Part shown: positions 51,936 to 59,307 of the stretch, one piece after another
How positions within the stretch are numbered: the stretch's first letter is position 1
Layout of the letters: each line of letters begins with the position of its first letter
Source of the DNA: Cronobacter sakazakii
GTDB lineage: Bacteria > Pseudomonadota > Gammaproteobacteria > Enterobacterales > Enterobacteriaceae
NCBI RefSeq assembly: GCF_000982825.1
Contig: NZ_CP011047.1
Coordinates: 3,596,001-3,660,000, forward strand
DNA length: 64,000 nucleotides
Direction of reading: 5' to 3'
Notes under the pieces: generated by a model
What the model saw: only the letters and a program-made list of their open reading frames with translations
What the model was told of the DNA's origin: nothing
Database searches by the model: none
Position numbers and translations under genes: made by a program

Positions 51936-52020
51936 AAAGTTGTGAGATAGGATGATTGTACAACTACCACAACTTTTATCACAACTTTTAGGTGTTGGAA
52001 AGTCAAAACATAAAGTTGTA
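51936..52020. promoter_or_regulatory. oR operator region and pR
   Basis: The word ACAACTTT(T)A or its complement occurs at 51936-51945, 51960-51965, 51968-51978, 51980-51990 and 52011-52020. A minus-strand promoter (TTGTGA 51979-51984, 18 bp, TACAAT 51955-51960) lies across the operators. Confidence 0.7.
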
Positions 52021-52046
52021 GTCTCGCCATAACAAAAGGGGGAGTT

Positions 52047-52736
52047 GTGGGTACACTTGCTGAACGGCTAAAAAAAGCGCGGGAAAAGGCAGGGCTCAGC
52101 CAGCTTCAGTTAGCTGAACAGGTTGGCCTGACTCAACAGTCCATAGCCAAAATTGAAAATGGCGTGACGGAGCAGCCGAGAAAAATTAAACAGTTGGCTC
52201 TTGCACTGGGAGTCACTGCTAATTGGTTGCAATATGGCGATATTGACGCTAATGGTTCCTATTCAGAAATGATTGTTAAGGAATGGGAAAGTACTTCAGC
52301 TGATCCTGATCTTTTTACGGAAATTCCTATTTTGGATATTGAATTATCGGCAGGGAATGGCTGCGAAGCCGAAATCGTTGAATCTGAACTTTCTACATAT
52401 CCTCTCAGAAGAGATGAGCTTAGGCGAGCAGGTGTTAGCGCTTCGAGTGCAAGAATCGTGAATATTCTTGGAAGCAGCTTGTATCCCGTGCTGACTAATG
52501 GAGATAAGGTCGCTGTAGACCTGAGCCAGACGAGTCCAATTAGAGACGGTGATTTATATGCTTTAAGGGATGGCGTATTATTAAGAGTAAAAATACTTAT
52601 TAATCGGCCAGATGGTGGTTTAATTTTAAGAAGTTTTAATAAAGATGAGTACCCTGATGAAGTACTCACCTATGAAGAGAAACTGGCACGGATTCATGTT
52701 ATCGGCCGTGTGTTTTGGTCCTCTCGCTCATGGTAA
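52047..52736 (+). CDS. cI: CI-type repressor with S24 autocleavage domain
   Basis: This 229-residue protein has an N-terminal HTH (ARKAGLSQ-like, 10-40), cleavage site Ala102-Gly103 (SAGNGC), nucleophile Ser144 in GSSLYP and Lys182. RecA would trigger self-cleavage and induction. GTG start with GGGGGA. It is divergent from Cro with operators between. Confidence 0.93.
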   Translation: MGTLAERLKKAREKAGLSQLQLAEQVGLTQQSIAKIENGVTEQPRKIKQLALALGVTANWLQYGDIDANGSYSEMIVKEWESTSADPDLFTEIPILDIELSAGNGCEAEIVESELSTYPLRRDELRRAGVSASSARIVNILGSSLYPVLTNGDKVAVDLSQTSPIRDGDLYALRDGVLLRVKILINRPDGGLILRSFNKDEYPDEVLTYEEKLARIHVIGRVFWSSRSW

Positions 52737-53606
52737 AGCTTCAATAAGCATTTCTTCCGTGATGATTTTTATCTGAGCACCATCATCTCGGTATGTAACT
52801 GCTTTTTCAATTTTCCTTCCGTGACTGGAGAAACGCCAGTCACGTGAAGACAGCGTCCCTATGACAAGGTAATCTATTTTTTTAGTAACTCCACTACTGA
52901 TAGTTCCGCCTTGTTTTTGGATTAAATCTTCTATTGCTGATCTTTTTCCTGCTAAGAATATGCCTGTAAGGCAAAATGCTTTCCCGCTAACTTTCACATC
53001 AGCAATATCATCTACGGGAAGTCTTGTTGCCAAACCATCAACAGTTCCGCTATCAAGATCGCAACCGGTAAAATCAATAAGCGCTTTATGCAGAACTTCG
53101 CTTTCCTGGATAGTAATTTCGCCATCACTTAAAATATCCTTTACTAAGCGATAAAGCTCCTTTCCTGGATAGTTTGCTTTGAGTGCCCCATTCTGCGTTA
53201 ACCACCAGTCAAGGTATTTGATCTCTTCCTGGCTTAAAACTCTGTCAGAAATTAACCCCTTACATAATCCATTCAAAAGATGCAGATCTGACTCTGTAGA
53301 ATAAAAATCTATCTCTGGAATATCTAAAATTTCAGATTGTACTTCATGAAGGTATTGTTTGAGTTCTTCTCTTTCTTCTGCGGTAATTACTCCATCGTCT
53401 AGGATGCTCGCAATTCTTATTCGCAGGCTCTTAATTATTCCATTCCCGATAAGTTGGTCGGCCTCTAACAACCAAGTATCAAGGTAGATAATCTCTTGAT
53501 CCGTCAAGTTTCCATCCGAAAGAATACCATCGATGATGGATATAAGGTTTGCAAATAGCTTATCTCTGTTGCGCGTGTAGTTAAAAACTTGCTGCTTCTC
53601 TTCCAT
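52728..53606 (-). CDS. TerB-repeat protein with C-terminal BRCT domain
   Basis: This 292-residue protein has four DGxxTxxE-type loops (31-38, 71-78, 121-128, 161-168) in two TerB-like helical units, then a BRCT domain (about 207-292; GKAFCLTGIF, KKIDYLVIG) of the DNA-ligase/RFC type. ATG 53606 has AGGAGGT. It lies at the rex position between cI and oL, but runs opposite to cI, with its start beside the oL operators. It is a candidate lysogeny-expressed exclusion or abortive-infection gene. Confidence 0.75.
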   Translation of the reverse strand: MEEKQQVFNYTRNRDKLFANLISIIDGILSDGNLTDQEIIYLDTWLLEADQLIGNGIIKSLRIRIASILDDGVITAEEREELKQYLHEVQSEILDIPEIDFYSTESDLHLLNGLCKGLISDRVLSQEEIKYLDWWLTQNGALKANYPGKELYRLVKDILSDGEITIQESEVLHKALIDFTGCDLDSGTVDGLATRLPVDDIADVKVSGKAFCLTGIFLAGKRSAIEDLIQKQGGTISSGVTKKIDYLVIGTLSSRDWRFSSHGRKIEKAVTYRDDGAQIKIITEEMLIEALP

Positions 53607-53665
53607 AAAACCTCCTTCTTCTTTTTTGCTCATCCTTGCATCAACCACAACGTCAATCAAACCAC

Positions 53666-53718
53666 ATAAAGTTGTTGACAAGCGTAGCCCTCACAACTAA
53701 ATTACACCTTAAAGTTGT
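53666..53718. promoter_or_regulatory. oL operator region and pL
   Basis: pL on the plus strand: TTGACA (53675-53680), 17 bp, TAAATT (53698-53703). Operator words matching oR lie at 53666-53675, 53692-53699 and 53711-53718, overlapping the promoter. Confidence 0.75.
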
Positions 53719-53767
53719 TATTAACGAACAGGCAGGACGCCCACGAAGTAGCCACTCGAGGTTCAGT

Positions 53768-54094
53768 ATGCAATTTGACAAAGAAAAGGTTTTCAAGACG
53801 TTCAACCTACCGCGTGAGGAATTTAGCGCGTTAGAGGCCAGGCCTAATGCTCACGCAGGAAACAGGATTGAGCTTTTTGTTAACGGGGCTCTGACGCAGA
53901 CCTTAAACACAGAATCAGCGGTAACAGCCGATTACCTGATGTTTATGGGTGGTGTGGTTGAGGCGATGGAGAAAGATAAAACTTCGCTGGAGTCTGAAGC
54001 CAACAAAAGTGGTCGCACTCTGGCTACCGGATTTAGAGGGATTGGCTCTGTCCCTTTGGAATCAGTAGGCGTCCCAGAGGTCCTGGATAAATAG
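53768..54094 (+). CDS. first gene of the early left operon, unknown
   Basis: This 108-residue protein (MQFDKEKVFKTFNLPREEFS start) is neutral, without the Arg-rich N motif. It occupies the place of N. GAGG precedes the ATG. It may be unrelated to antitermination. The frame extends to 53636 but overlaps oL. Confidence 0.65.
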   Translation: MQFDKEKVFKTFNLPREEFSALEARPNAHAGNRIELFVNGALTQTLNTESAVTADYLMFMGGVVEAMEKDKTSLESEANKSGRTLATGFRGIGSVPLESVGVPEVLDK

Positions 54095-54298
54095 ATCGAC
54101 CTTTATCCACATGGCTCGACCTACGGTTTTAATGATGTGATTTGCGGTCTGATCGCTGATTTCAATGTCCCAGGAATCGTAATTTTTATCTGGGTACTCT
54201 TCGGCGAAGGTAGTCCGAATGCCGTGTCGGATATCAGCTTCTGAAAGTCCGCAGCCGGTATTAATCAGGCACTGGGTTAAAACATCTGAGCGCTTCAT
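54062..54298 (-). CDS. small protein opposite to pL transcription, unknown
   Basis: This 78-residue frame (MKRSDVLTQCLINTGCGLSEAD start) is convergent with the previous gene, overlapping by 33 bp. Composition is normal for a protein but the ribosome site is weak. It may instead give an antisense effect on pL. Confidence 0.5.
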   Translation of the reverse strand: MKRSDVLTQCLINTGCGLSEADIRHGIRTTFAEEYPDKNYDSWDIEISDQTANHIIKTVGRAMWIKVDLFIQDLWDAY

Positions 54299-54399
54299 GA
54301 GTTATCACTATCAATGTGTTGGGGATTTCAGATTAACCGAATCCTTGTTGTTGGGGAATAGCAGGATCCACCGAGCCTGATGTGGTGAAAAGACAGGCG

Positions 54400-54530
54400 C
54401 ACAACGGAAAGAGCACTGCCGAGCAAGGCATAAGAGCTGGTTCGATTCCAGACAGTCCCATTCAGTTGGGAGGGTTGGGCAGGGAAAAGGTCCGTTCGAT
54501 TCGGACACCGGCAGTGCTCTCTCCGTTGTG
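54400..54530 (+). ncRNA. long-stem tRNA-like leader RNA 1
   Basis: Arms 54400-54421 and 54509-54530 pair over 22 bp with one mismatch. Inside are two tRNA T-arm look-alikes: CTGG-TTCGATT-CCAG (54437-54451) and GTCCG-TTCGATT-CGGAC (54490-54506), and a CCCA...TGGG hairpin. The second T arm abuts the 3' stem strand as in tRNA. It lies in the pL leader. Resembles C4/CI phage antisense RNAs, which are RNase P products; inferred. Confidence 0.6.
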
Positions 54531-54744
54531 ATGTGTTCAAGCGAACTGCAGCGCCGGCCGACGCAAAGACCTGTAAATCGGCTGAGCCGCAACTACTGGC
54601 GGCCAAGACCAAAACAGAGCGGCAGGAAATAAGCAGGGGTAGCGCCCTGGTGTCACAACCAAAAAAAGCAGCAAGCGTGGTAGTAGGCAGTAGTTGGCGG
54701 CGTCTGAGCCTTTCTTATTTTCCGCGAGGACGCCGCAATTTTTT
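54531..54744 (+). other. leader between the two structured RNAs
   Basis: No convincing gene. An Arg-rich 33-codon frame from ATG 54531 and a GTG frame to 54784 lack ribosome sites. An imperfect GGCGGCGTC ... GACGCCGC hairpin (54697-54736) followed by AATTTTTTA is terminator-like. Confidence 0.45.
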
Positions 54745-54836
54745 ACGCAACACACAAGAGCATCGCCGGGCGACGGGTTCATAACCCAATCCACCCGGGC
54801 GGGATTCCTAACCGCAGGTGCTCTTCTGTGTTGTGT
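54745..54836 (+). ncRNA. long-stem tRNA-like leader RNA 2
   Basis: Arms 54745-54762 and 54819-54836 pair over 18 bp (one G-T, one mismatch). Inside is ACGGG-TTCATAA-CCCAA (54773-54789), like an initiator/elongator tRNA-Met anticodon arm with CAT, and a GCGG...CCGC hairpin. Its arms share words with RNA 1 (AGAGCA, TGCTCT, GTTGTG), so the two can cross-pair. It ends 57 nt before rdgC. Confidence 0.55.
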
Positions 54837-54893
54837 GGAGAAACTACCAGGCGGCCCGTGCAGGTGGCCGCCTCCCCTCTTAAGGAGAGAACA

Positions 54894-55823
54894 ATGTTTA
54901 ACCCGTTCTTCAAAAACCTCATCATCTACCGTCTTAGCCGCGACGTGGTGATCATCCGTGACGGCAATACAGATGAGCTGGCACGCCAGCTTGAGGCTTT
55001 CCGCTTTAAGCCGTGTGGCAGCCAGGATATGGCTCGTTCCGGGTGGGTATCGCCTCTGGGCCAATTCTCAGATCAGCTCTTCCACCTGGTGAATGACCAA
55101 CTTCTATTGGTTATTCGTCGCGAAGAAAAAATTCTTCCTAATGCGGTCATCGCTGAGGAACTCAATAAGAAGGTTTCGAAGCTGGAAGCGGATCAGGGCC
55201 GTCGCCTCAAGAAAACTGAGAAAGACTCCCTGCGCGATGAGGTCCTTCACTCCCTACTTCCGCGCGCTTTTACCCGCAGCAGCGCGATCCGCATCTGGTT
55301 AAACCTCAGCGCCGCCCTGGTAATGGTTGACACATCCAGCGCCCGCCGCGCAGAAGACTCGCTTGCGCTGCTGCGTAAAACACTGGGCTCCCTGCCGGTG
55401 GTACCGCTGACTATGGAAACACCTGTAGAGCTTACCCTCACCGAGTGGGTGCGCGGAGCCGGGGCACCATCAGGTTTTGCGCTGGGCAATGAAGCAGAGC
55501 TGAAAGCCATTCTGGAAGATGGCGGAATCGGCCGGTTCAAAAAGCAAGAGCTCTCCAGCGATGAAATACTGAACCACCTGGACGCCGGAAAGGTAGTTAC
55601 TCAGCTGGCGCTGAACTGGCAGAGCCGCATCGACTTCACGCTGAATGATTCTGGCGTCCTTAAACGCCTCAAGTTCGCTGATGAGCTTACACAGCAAAAC
55701 GATGATATAGACCGCGAAGAGGTGGCTCAGCGGTACGACGCTGATTTCGTTCTCATGACAGGTGAACTTAGCAATCTTACCGAAAACCTTATTTCAGGTC
55801 TGGGCGGCGAAGCCAAACGATAA
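54894..55823 (+). CDS. rdgC: recombination-associated protein RdgC
   Basis: This 309-residue protein has the RdgC start FKNLIIYRLSR and conserved SGWVSPLG and LLVIRREEKILP. It is a ring-shaped DNA-binding protein that limits RecA access. It replaces the Red or RecET genes expected at this place in the pL operon. AAGGAGAG fixes the start. Confidence 0.93.
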   Translation: MFNPFFKNLIIYRLSRDVVIIRDGNTDELARQLEAFRFKPCGSQDMARSGWVSPLGQFSDQLFHLVNDQLLLVIRREEKILPNAVIAEELNKKVSKLEADQGRRLKKTEKDSLRDEVLHSLLPRAFTRSSAIRIWLNLSAALVMVDTSSARRAEDSLALLRKTLGSLPVVPLTMETPVELTLTEWVRGAGAPSGFALGNEAELKAILEDGGIGRFKKQELSSDEILNHLDAGKVVTQLALNWQSRIDFTLNDSGVLKRLKFADELTQQNDDIDREEVAQRYDADFVLMTGELSNLTENLISGLGGEAKR

Positions 55824-55919
55824 CCATTTTTAAGCAGCCCTACCCCATCTCGCATGGGTTGGGTTGCTGCAAACCAAATTCGGCGCGGTGCAGCGCAAAG
55901 TCAAGTGGAGGAACACGCA

Positions 55920-56210
55920 TTGAACTACGAGAAAACGAAGGAGCTCGCGAAATCAGGCCACCAGCTGGTGGTGCTTTTGGGCACGCAGAACGGCATGCAT
56001 GAATCCGCCTCTCTTGTTCAGCGTATGGCCGGGCAGCTCGATCTCTTAGCAGTAGTGTTAAAAGAAAAGACGAACATCAGCGACGAGTTGCTGGCGGCGC
56101 TGGTTTCCCTGGCTGCTGTCGCTCGCCGCTATCTGCCGGATTATGACGAGCACCCGGAGGTTCAGAAGGCTGATGACGCCATTACACGCGCCAAAGGCGG
56201 TGTCGCATGA
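55920..56210 (+). CDS. phage early protein, helical
   Basis: This 96-residue protein (LNYEKTKELAKSGHQLVVLL) starts at TTG 55920 with GGAGG at 8 bp. Ends with ATGA overlap on the next gene. Function is unknown. Confidence 0.65.
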   Translation: MNYEKTKELAKSGHQLVVLLGTQNGMHESASLVQRMAGQLDLLAVVLKEKTNISDELLAALVSLAAVARRYLPDYDEHPEVQKADDAITRAKGGVA

Positions 56211-56563
56211 GCAAATCACTCGAAGCACGTTGCATACGGCGCTGGAAAGTGCAGGTGCGCGGCTGGTGCGATTCCAAAGTCTCGCCCTATTGGCGGCGCC
56301 ACCATCTGCGCAGCTTTTTCCGAAGCGTTGCGCTAACCACCGCTGACTGCATGGTGGAAAGCCTGGCTTACAACAATGCGATGCATGATTTCTTTTCTGA
56401 AGTTGGAGACCAGCACGGTTGGTCCCCAGAGTTTTCCGCTTGGTACAACGAACGACGCCGCGAGATGTACCGCAAAGAGGCGCAGGATTATCTCAACGAA
56501 GAAGCAACCAACGATGAGATAGACGAGGCAATCATTGCCGAGCTGGAGGCCTGGAATGACTGA
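56207..56563 (+). CDS. phage early protein
   Basis: This 118-residue protein has a basic, Trp/Arg-rich N-terminus (RRWKVQVRGWCDSKVSPYWRR) and an acidic C-terminus. It overlaps the neighbours on both sides, so it is part of a tight operon. No family is recognised. Confidence 0.65.
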   Translation: MSKSLEARCIRRWKVQVRGWCDSKVSPYWRRHHLRSFFRSVALTTADCMVESLAYNNAMHDFFSEVGDQHGWSPEFSAWYNERRREMYRKEAQDYLNEEATNDEIDEAIIAELEAWND

Positions 56564-57287
56564 GCGTCCACTCATTTTTAACGCCGAGATGGTGCGCGCC
56601 ATTCTCGATGGCCGGAAGACGCAGACGCGGCGGATTATGAAGCCACAGCCGGAGGACTGCCCGCGCGGCGGACACTGGTGGCCCTGCGATAAGCATCGCA
56701 CGATGTTGCACGTCGAAGAGGCACTACAAAATAGCGAGGTTATTTGGGCGGGGATTGTAGGTGATGCCTGCCCCTTCGGTGACGTCGGTGACCGCTTGTG
56801 GGTTCGTGAGACGTGGTCTGATGTTAACTCTGAAGGTTGTCCTGCTGTGGCTTATCGGGCTGATAGCGATACCCGACTTCTCGCAGAAATAGAGACTTTC
56901 CGCGATGAGGATGGCGTACTGAATACAGCCGATCCCCGCTTAGATAAGTATTGGTTTGCTGCTTGGTCAGGAGACCTCTTTTCGGGCACTGAAGGTTCCT
57001 GGCGTCCACCAATACACATGCCGCGCTGGGCAAGCCGCATAACGCTTGAGATTACCGGCGTGCGCGTAGAGCGGTTGCAGGACATTAGCAGGGTGGATGC
57101 GATGGCCGAAGGTGCACCGCCGAGCCATCCGTCAATAGACGCAGTTTCGCGCGACTATGGTTTCCCGGATTTCTCCCGTTCCTGGTTCGGTCAGACGTGG
57201 CAACACATCTACGGCGCGGAAAGCTGGCAGGCTAACCCATGGGTCTGGGTAGTTGAGTTTAAGCGCATCGGGGGAGGTGTAGCGTGA
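56556..57287 (+). CDS. ASCH/PUA-like phage protein
   Basis: This 243-residue protein starts MTERPLIFNAEMVRAILDGRKTQTRR-type, with DRLWVRETW and RWASRITLEITGVRVERLQDIS, features of the phage ASCH-like family that binds nucleic acid. The start is set by GGAGG; it overlaps the upstream stop by 8 bp. Confidence 0.85.
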   Translation: MTERPLIFNAEMVRAILDGRKTQTRRIMKPQPEDCPRGGHWWPCDKHRTMLHVEEALQNSEVIWAGIVGDACPFGDVGDRLWVRETWSDVNSEGCPAVAYRADSDTRLLAEIETFRDEDGVLNTADPRLDKYWFAAWSGDLFSGTEGSWRPPIHMPRWASRITLEITGVRVERLQDISRVDAMAEGAPPSHPSIDAVSRDYGFPDFSRSWFGQTWQHIYGAESWQANPWVWVVEFKRIGGGVA

Positions 57288-57523
57288 AGGATAAGCAAGC
57301 TATTTACCAGAAACTTGAGGAACTGGTCAGCGAAGCGCATAAGTTCGCCTGCTCTCTCGAAATCGGCGATGAGCGTACAGAGGCTTTCGAGTTTTATGAA
57401 GCCCTGCGCCGACTTCAGCGTCGCGGCGCCCCAAGCCAGATGCTGGCCGCAACTAGCCCCTTTGCTCCCTATTTTGAAGAGGATTGGGATAACGACGATG
57501 ACTGGGACGAGGACGACGATTGA
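57284..57523 (+). CDS. small protein with acidic tail
   Basis: This 79-residue protein starts at GTG 57284 (GGAGGTG). The last 14 residues are almost all Asp/Glu/Trp/Asn (EEDWDNDDDWDEDDD). This could mimic DNA or bind basic partners; function is unknown. Confidence 0.7.
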   Translation: MKDKQAIYQKLEELVSEAHKFACSLEIGDERTEAFEFYEALRRLQRRGAPSQMLAATSPFAPYFEEDWDNDDDWDEDDD

Positions 57524-57804
57524 TGCCCAGCAAACTTAAACAGCGGCGCTGGCGCCGCATTAAATCTGATGCGGCTTGGTGGCGCGCTGAAGCGGGCGAC
57601 CTACACGCCAGAGTAATGGAGCAGGCCGACATTATGGCGGAGCAGGCAAACGAACTGGCGGACCTGCGACGGCAGCTGGCAATTGAGCGCGGCGCCTCCG
57701 CAGCGACTAAGACCACCAGCCAGTGGCGTCCAGCAAATAAATGCGAGGTGTGTGTGGAAGGTGCCCGCGGCGGGTGCTCCACCTGCGCTTTTAACAGGCA
57801 ATAA
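57523..57804 (+). CDS. small basic protein with C-terminal CxxC pair
   Basis: This 93-residue protein has a basic N-terminus (KLKQRRWRRIKSDAAWWRAE), a coiled helix and a CEVCVEGARGGCSTC metal-binding end. TGATG overlap with the previous gene. Probably nucleic acid binding. Confidence 0.7.
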   Translation: MPSKLKQRRWRRIKSDAAWWRAEAGDLHARVMEQADIMAEQANELADLRRQLAIERGASAATKTTSQWRPANKCEVCVEGARGGCSTCAFNRQ

Positions 57805-57837
57805 ACCGGGTGCAGCCGGTAAAGTGGAGAATAAGTC

Positions 57838-58083
57838 ATGAAGCAAATGCTCACGCTTGAGGAATGGGCAGCAGAGAAATACCGGAGCAGTCCACCAGCT
57901 TTGAATACTCTGCGCCGATACGCTAAGCAAAATCTGTTTTCCCCACCAGCGATGAAACAGGGTCGCAAGTGGCGAGTAAGGGAAGATGCAGAACTTGTAG
58001 GCGAATTGGCTAAGCCGAATATCCGAAAGACTGACTCGCCAATACTTCAGAGGATTCTTGCTGATGGCAGCTCGACCACGTAA
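57838..58083 (+). CDS. xis: excisionase
   Basis: This 81-residue winged-helix recombination directionality factor (LTLEEWAAEKY...LRRYAKQNL...KWRVREDAELV) sits directly before and overlapping int by 20 bp. GGAG precedes the start. Confidence 0.9.
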   Translation: MKQMLTLEEWAAEKYRSSPPALNTLRRYAKQNLFSPPAMKQGRKWRVREDAELVGELAKPNIRKTDSPILQRILADGSSTT

Positions 58084-59191
58084 AAACAATGTTTCTGTTC
58101 CGAACCTTTACCCTCTCTACAGTAGAAAGGTGAACAAAGTTTACTGGCGCTATAAACATCCCGTCACAGGTAAGTTCCATGCGCTGGGTACTAATGAGGC
58201 AGAAGCTATAGCGATTGCTACAGAAGCTAACATGCGCCTGGCGGAACAAAGAACCCGGCAAATTCTGGCGATCAGCGACAGGATCGCCACCAGCAAAGGC
58301 AAAGCAATCACGGTTTCTACATGGCTGGATAGATACTGGAAGATTCAGGAAGAACGGCTGGCGACGGGCGACATCAAACTGAACACATTCAAACAGAAAT
58401 CCAAACCGGTTTCGTTATTGCGAGAGCGAGTCGGTATGAAGCTGCTGCCATCAGTGGATGTTCGCGATATTGCTCAGTTGCTTGATGAGTACGTCACTGC
58501 CGGTCAGCCGAGAATGGCTCAGGTCGTAAGAACTGTGCTGGTAGATATTTTTAAAGAAGCGCAGCATGCGGGTGAAGTTCCTCCGGGTTACGATCCAGCT
58601 TCAGCAACTAAAAAGCCCCGCCGAAAAATTACCCGCCAGCGCCTCAGCCTGGAGGAATGGCAGCGGATATTCGAGATTGCAGACGCCAACCACCAATATA
58701 TGGGTAACGCTATGTTGCTGGCTTTGGTAACCGGCCAGCGCCTGGGTGATATTTCGAGGATGAAGTTTAGCGATGTCTGGGATGATCAGTTGCACATTAT
58801 TCAGGAGAAAACAGGAAGTAAAATAGCGATCCCATTATCGCTCCGCCTGAATGCCATTAACTGGAGTTTGCGGGATGTTATAGCGCGCTGTCGGGATTAC
58901 GCGGTTAGCCCTTACCTCGTCCATTTTTTCAGGGCCACGTCGCAAGCAGAACGTGGCGCCCAAGTTAAAGCGAACACGCTAACCATGAATTTTAGTAAGG
59001 CTCGGGATAAGGCAGAAATTGACTGGAGGGAAGGAACGCCTGCGACATTCCACGAGCAGCGCTCGCTATCTGAACGTCTTTATAAGGAGCAGGGAATTGA
59101 CACTAAAAAGTTGCTCGGCCACAAGTCGCAGCAACAGACCGATCGTTATAACGACGACCGAGGGAAGGACTGGACGACGATTGCAATTTAG
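58064..59191 (+). CDS. int: tyrosine integrase, lambda Int family
   Basis: This 375-residue protein has an N-terminal arm-binding domain, a core-binding domain, and a catalytic domain with Arg in TGQRLGD, Lys in QEKTGSKIAIP, HEQRS (His and Arg), LLGHK and the nucleophile Tyr in DRYNDDRG, all present. It inserts the phage into icd through the 28-bp core. ATG 58064 was chosen; TTG 58058 is possible. Confidence 0.95.
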   Translation: MAARPRKNNVSVPNLYPLYSRKVNKVYWRYKHPVTGKFHALGTNEAEAIAIATEANMRLAEQRTRQILAISDRIATSKGKAITVSTWLDRYWKIQEERLATGDIKLNTFKQKSKPVSLLRERVGMKLLPSVDVRDIAQLLDEYVTAGQPRMAQVVRTVLVDIFKEAQHAGEVPPGYDPASATKKPRRKITRQRLSLEEWQRIFEIADANHQYMGNAMLLALVTGQRLGDISRMKFSDVWDDQLHIIQEKTGSKIAIPLSLRLNAINWSLRDVIARCRDYAVSPYLVHFFRATSQAERGAQVKANTLTMNFSKARDKAEIDWREGTPATFHEQRSLSERLYKEQGIDTKKLLGHKSQQQTDRYNDDRGKDWTTIAI

Positions 59192-59257
59192 GTTTTTGGG
59201 TTGGGGTTTTGATAACTTGTTTTGATAAAATTTTGATAACCGTTCGAAAGCTAATAA

Positions 59258-59289
59258 TAAAAACGGGAACCATCAGGCTCCCGTTCTTC
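59258..59289 (-). terminator. phage-borne icd terminator
   Basis: AACGGGA-rich hairpin with T run, homologous to 13226-13256. Delivered by the phage with the icd 3' end. Confidence 0.85.
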
Positions 59290-59307
59290 TTTAACCCGCC
59301 AGGCGGA

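Noticed and set aside
54533..54951. Frames 54533-54784 and 54694-54951 as Ash/Icd-like proteins
   Set aside because: No ribosome sites, GTG or TTG starts and overlap with the RNA stems. The resemblance to Ash/Icd-like proteins could not be confirmed by eye.
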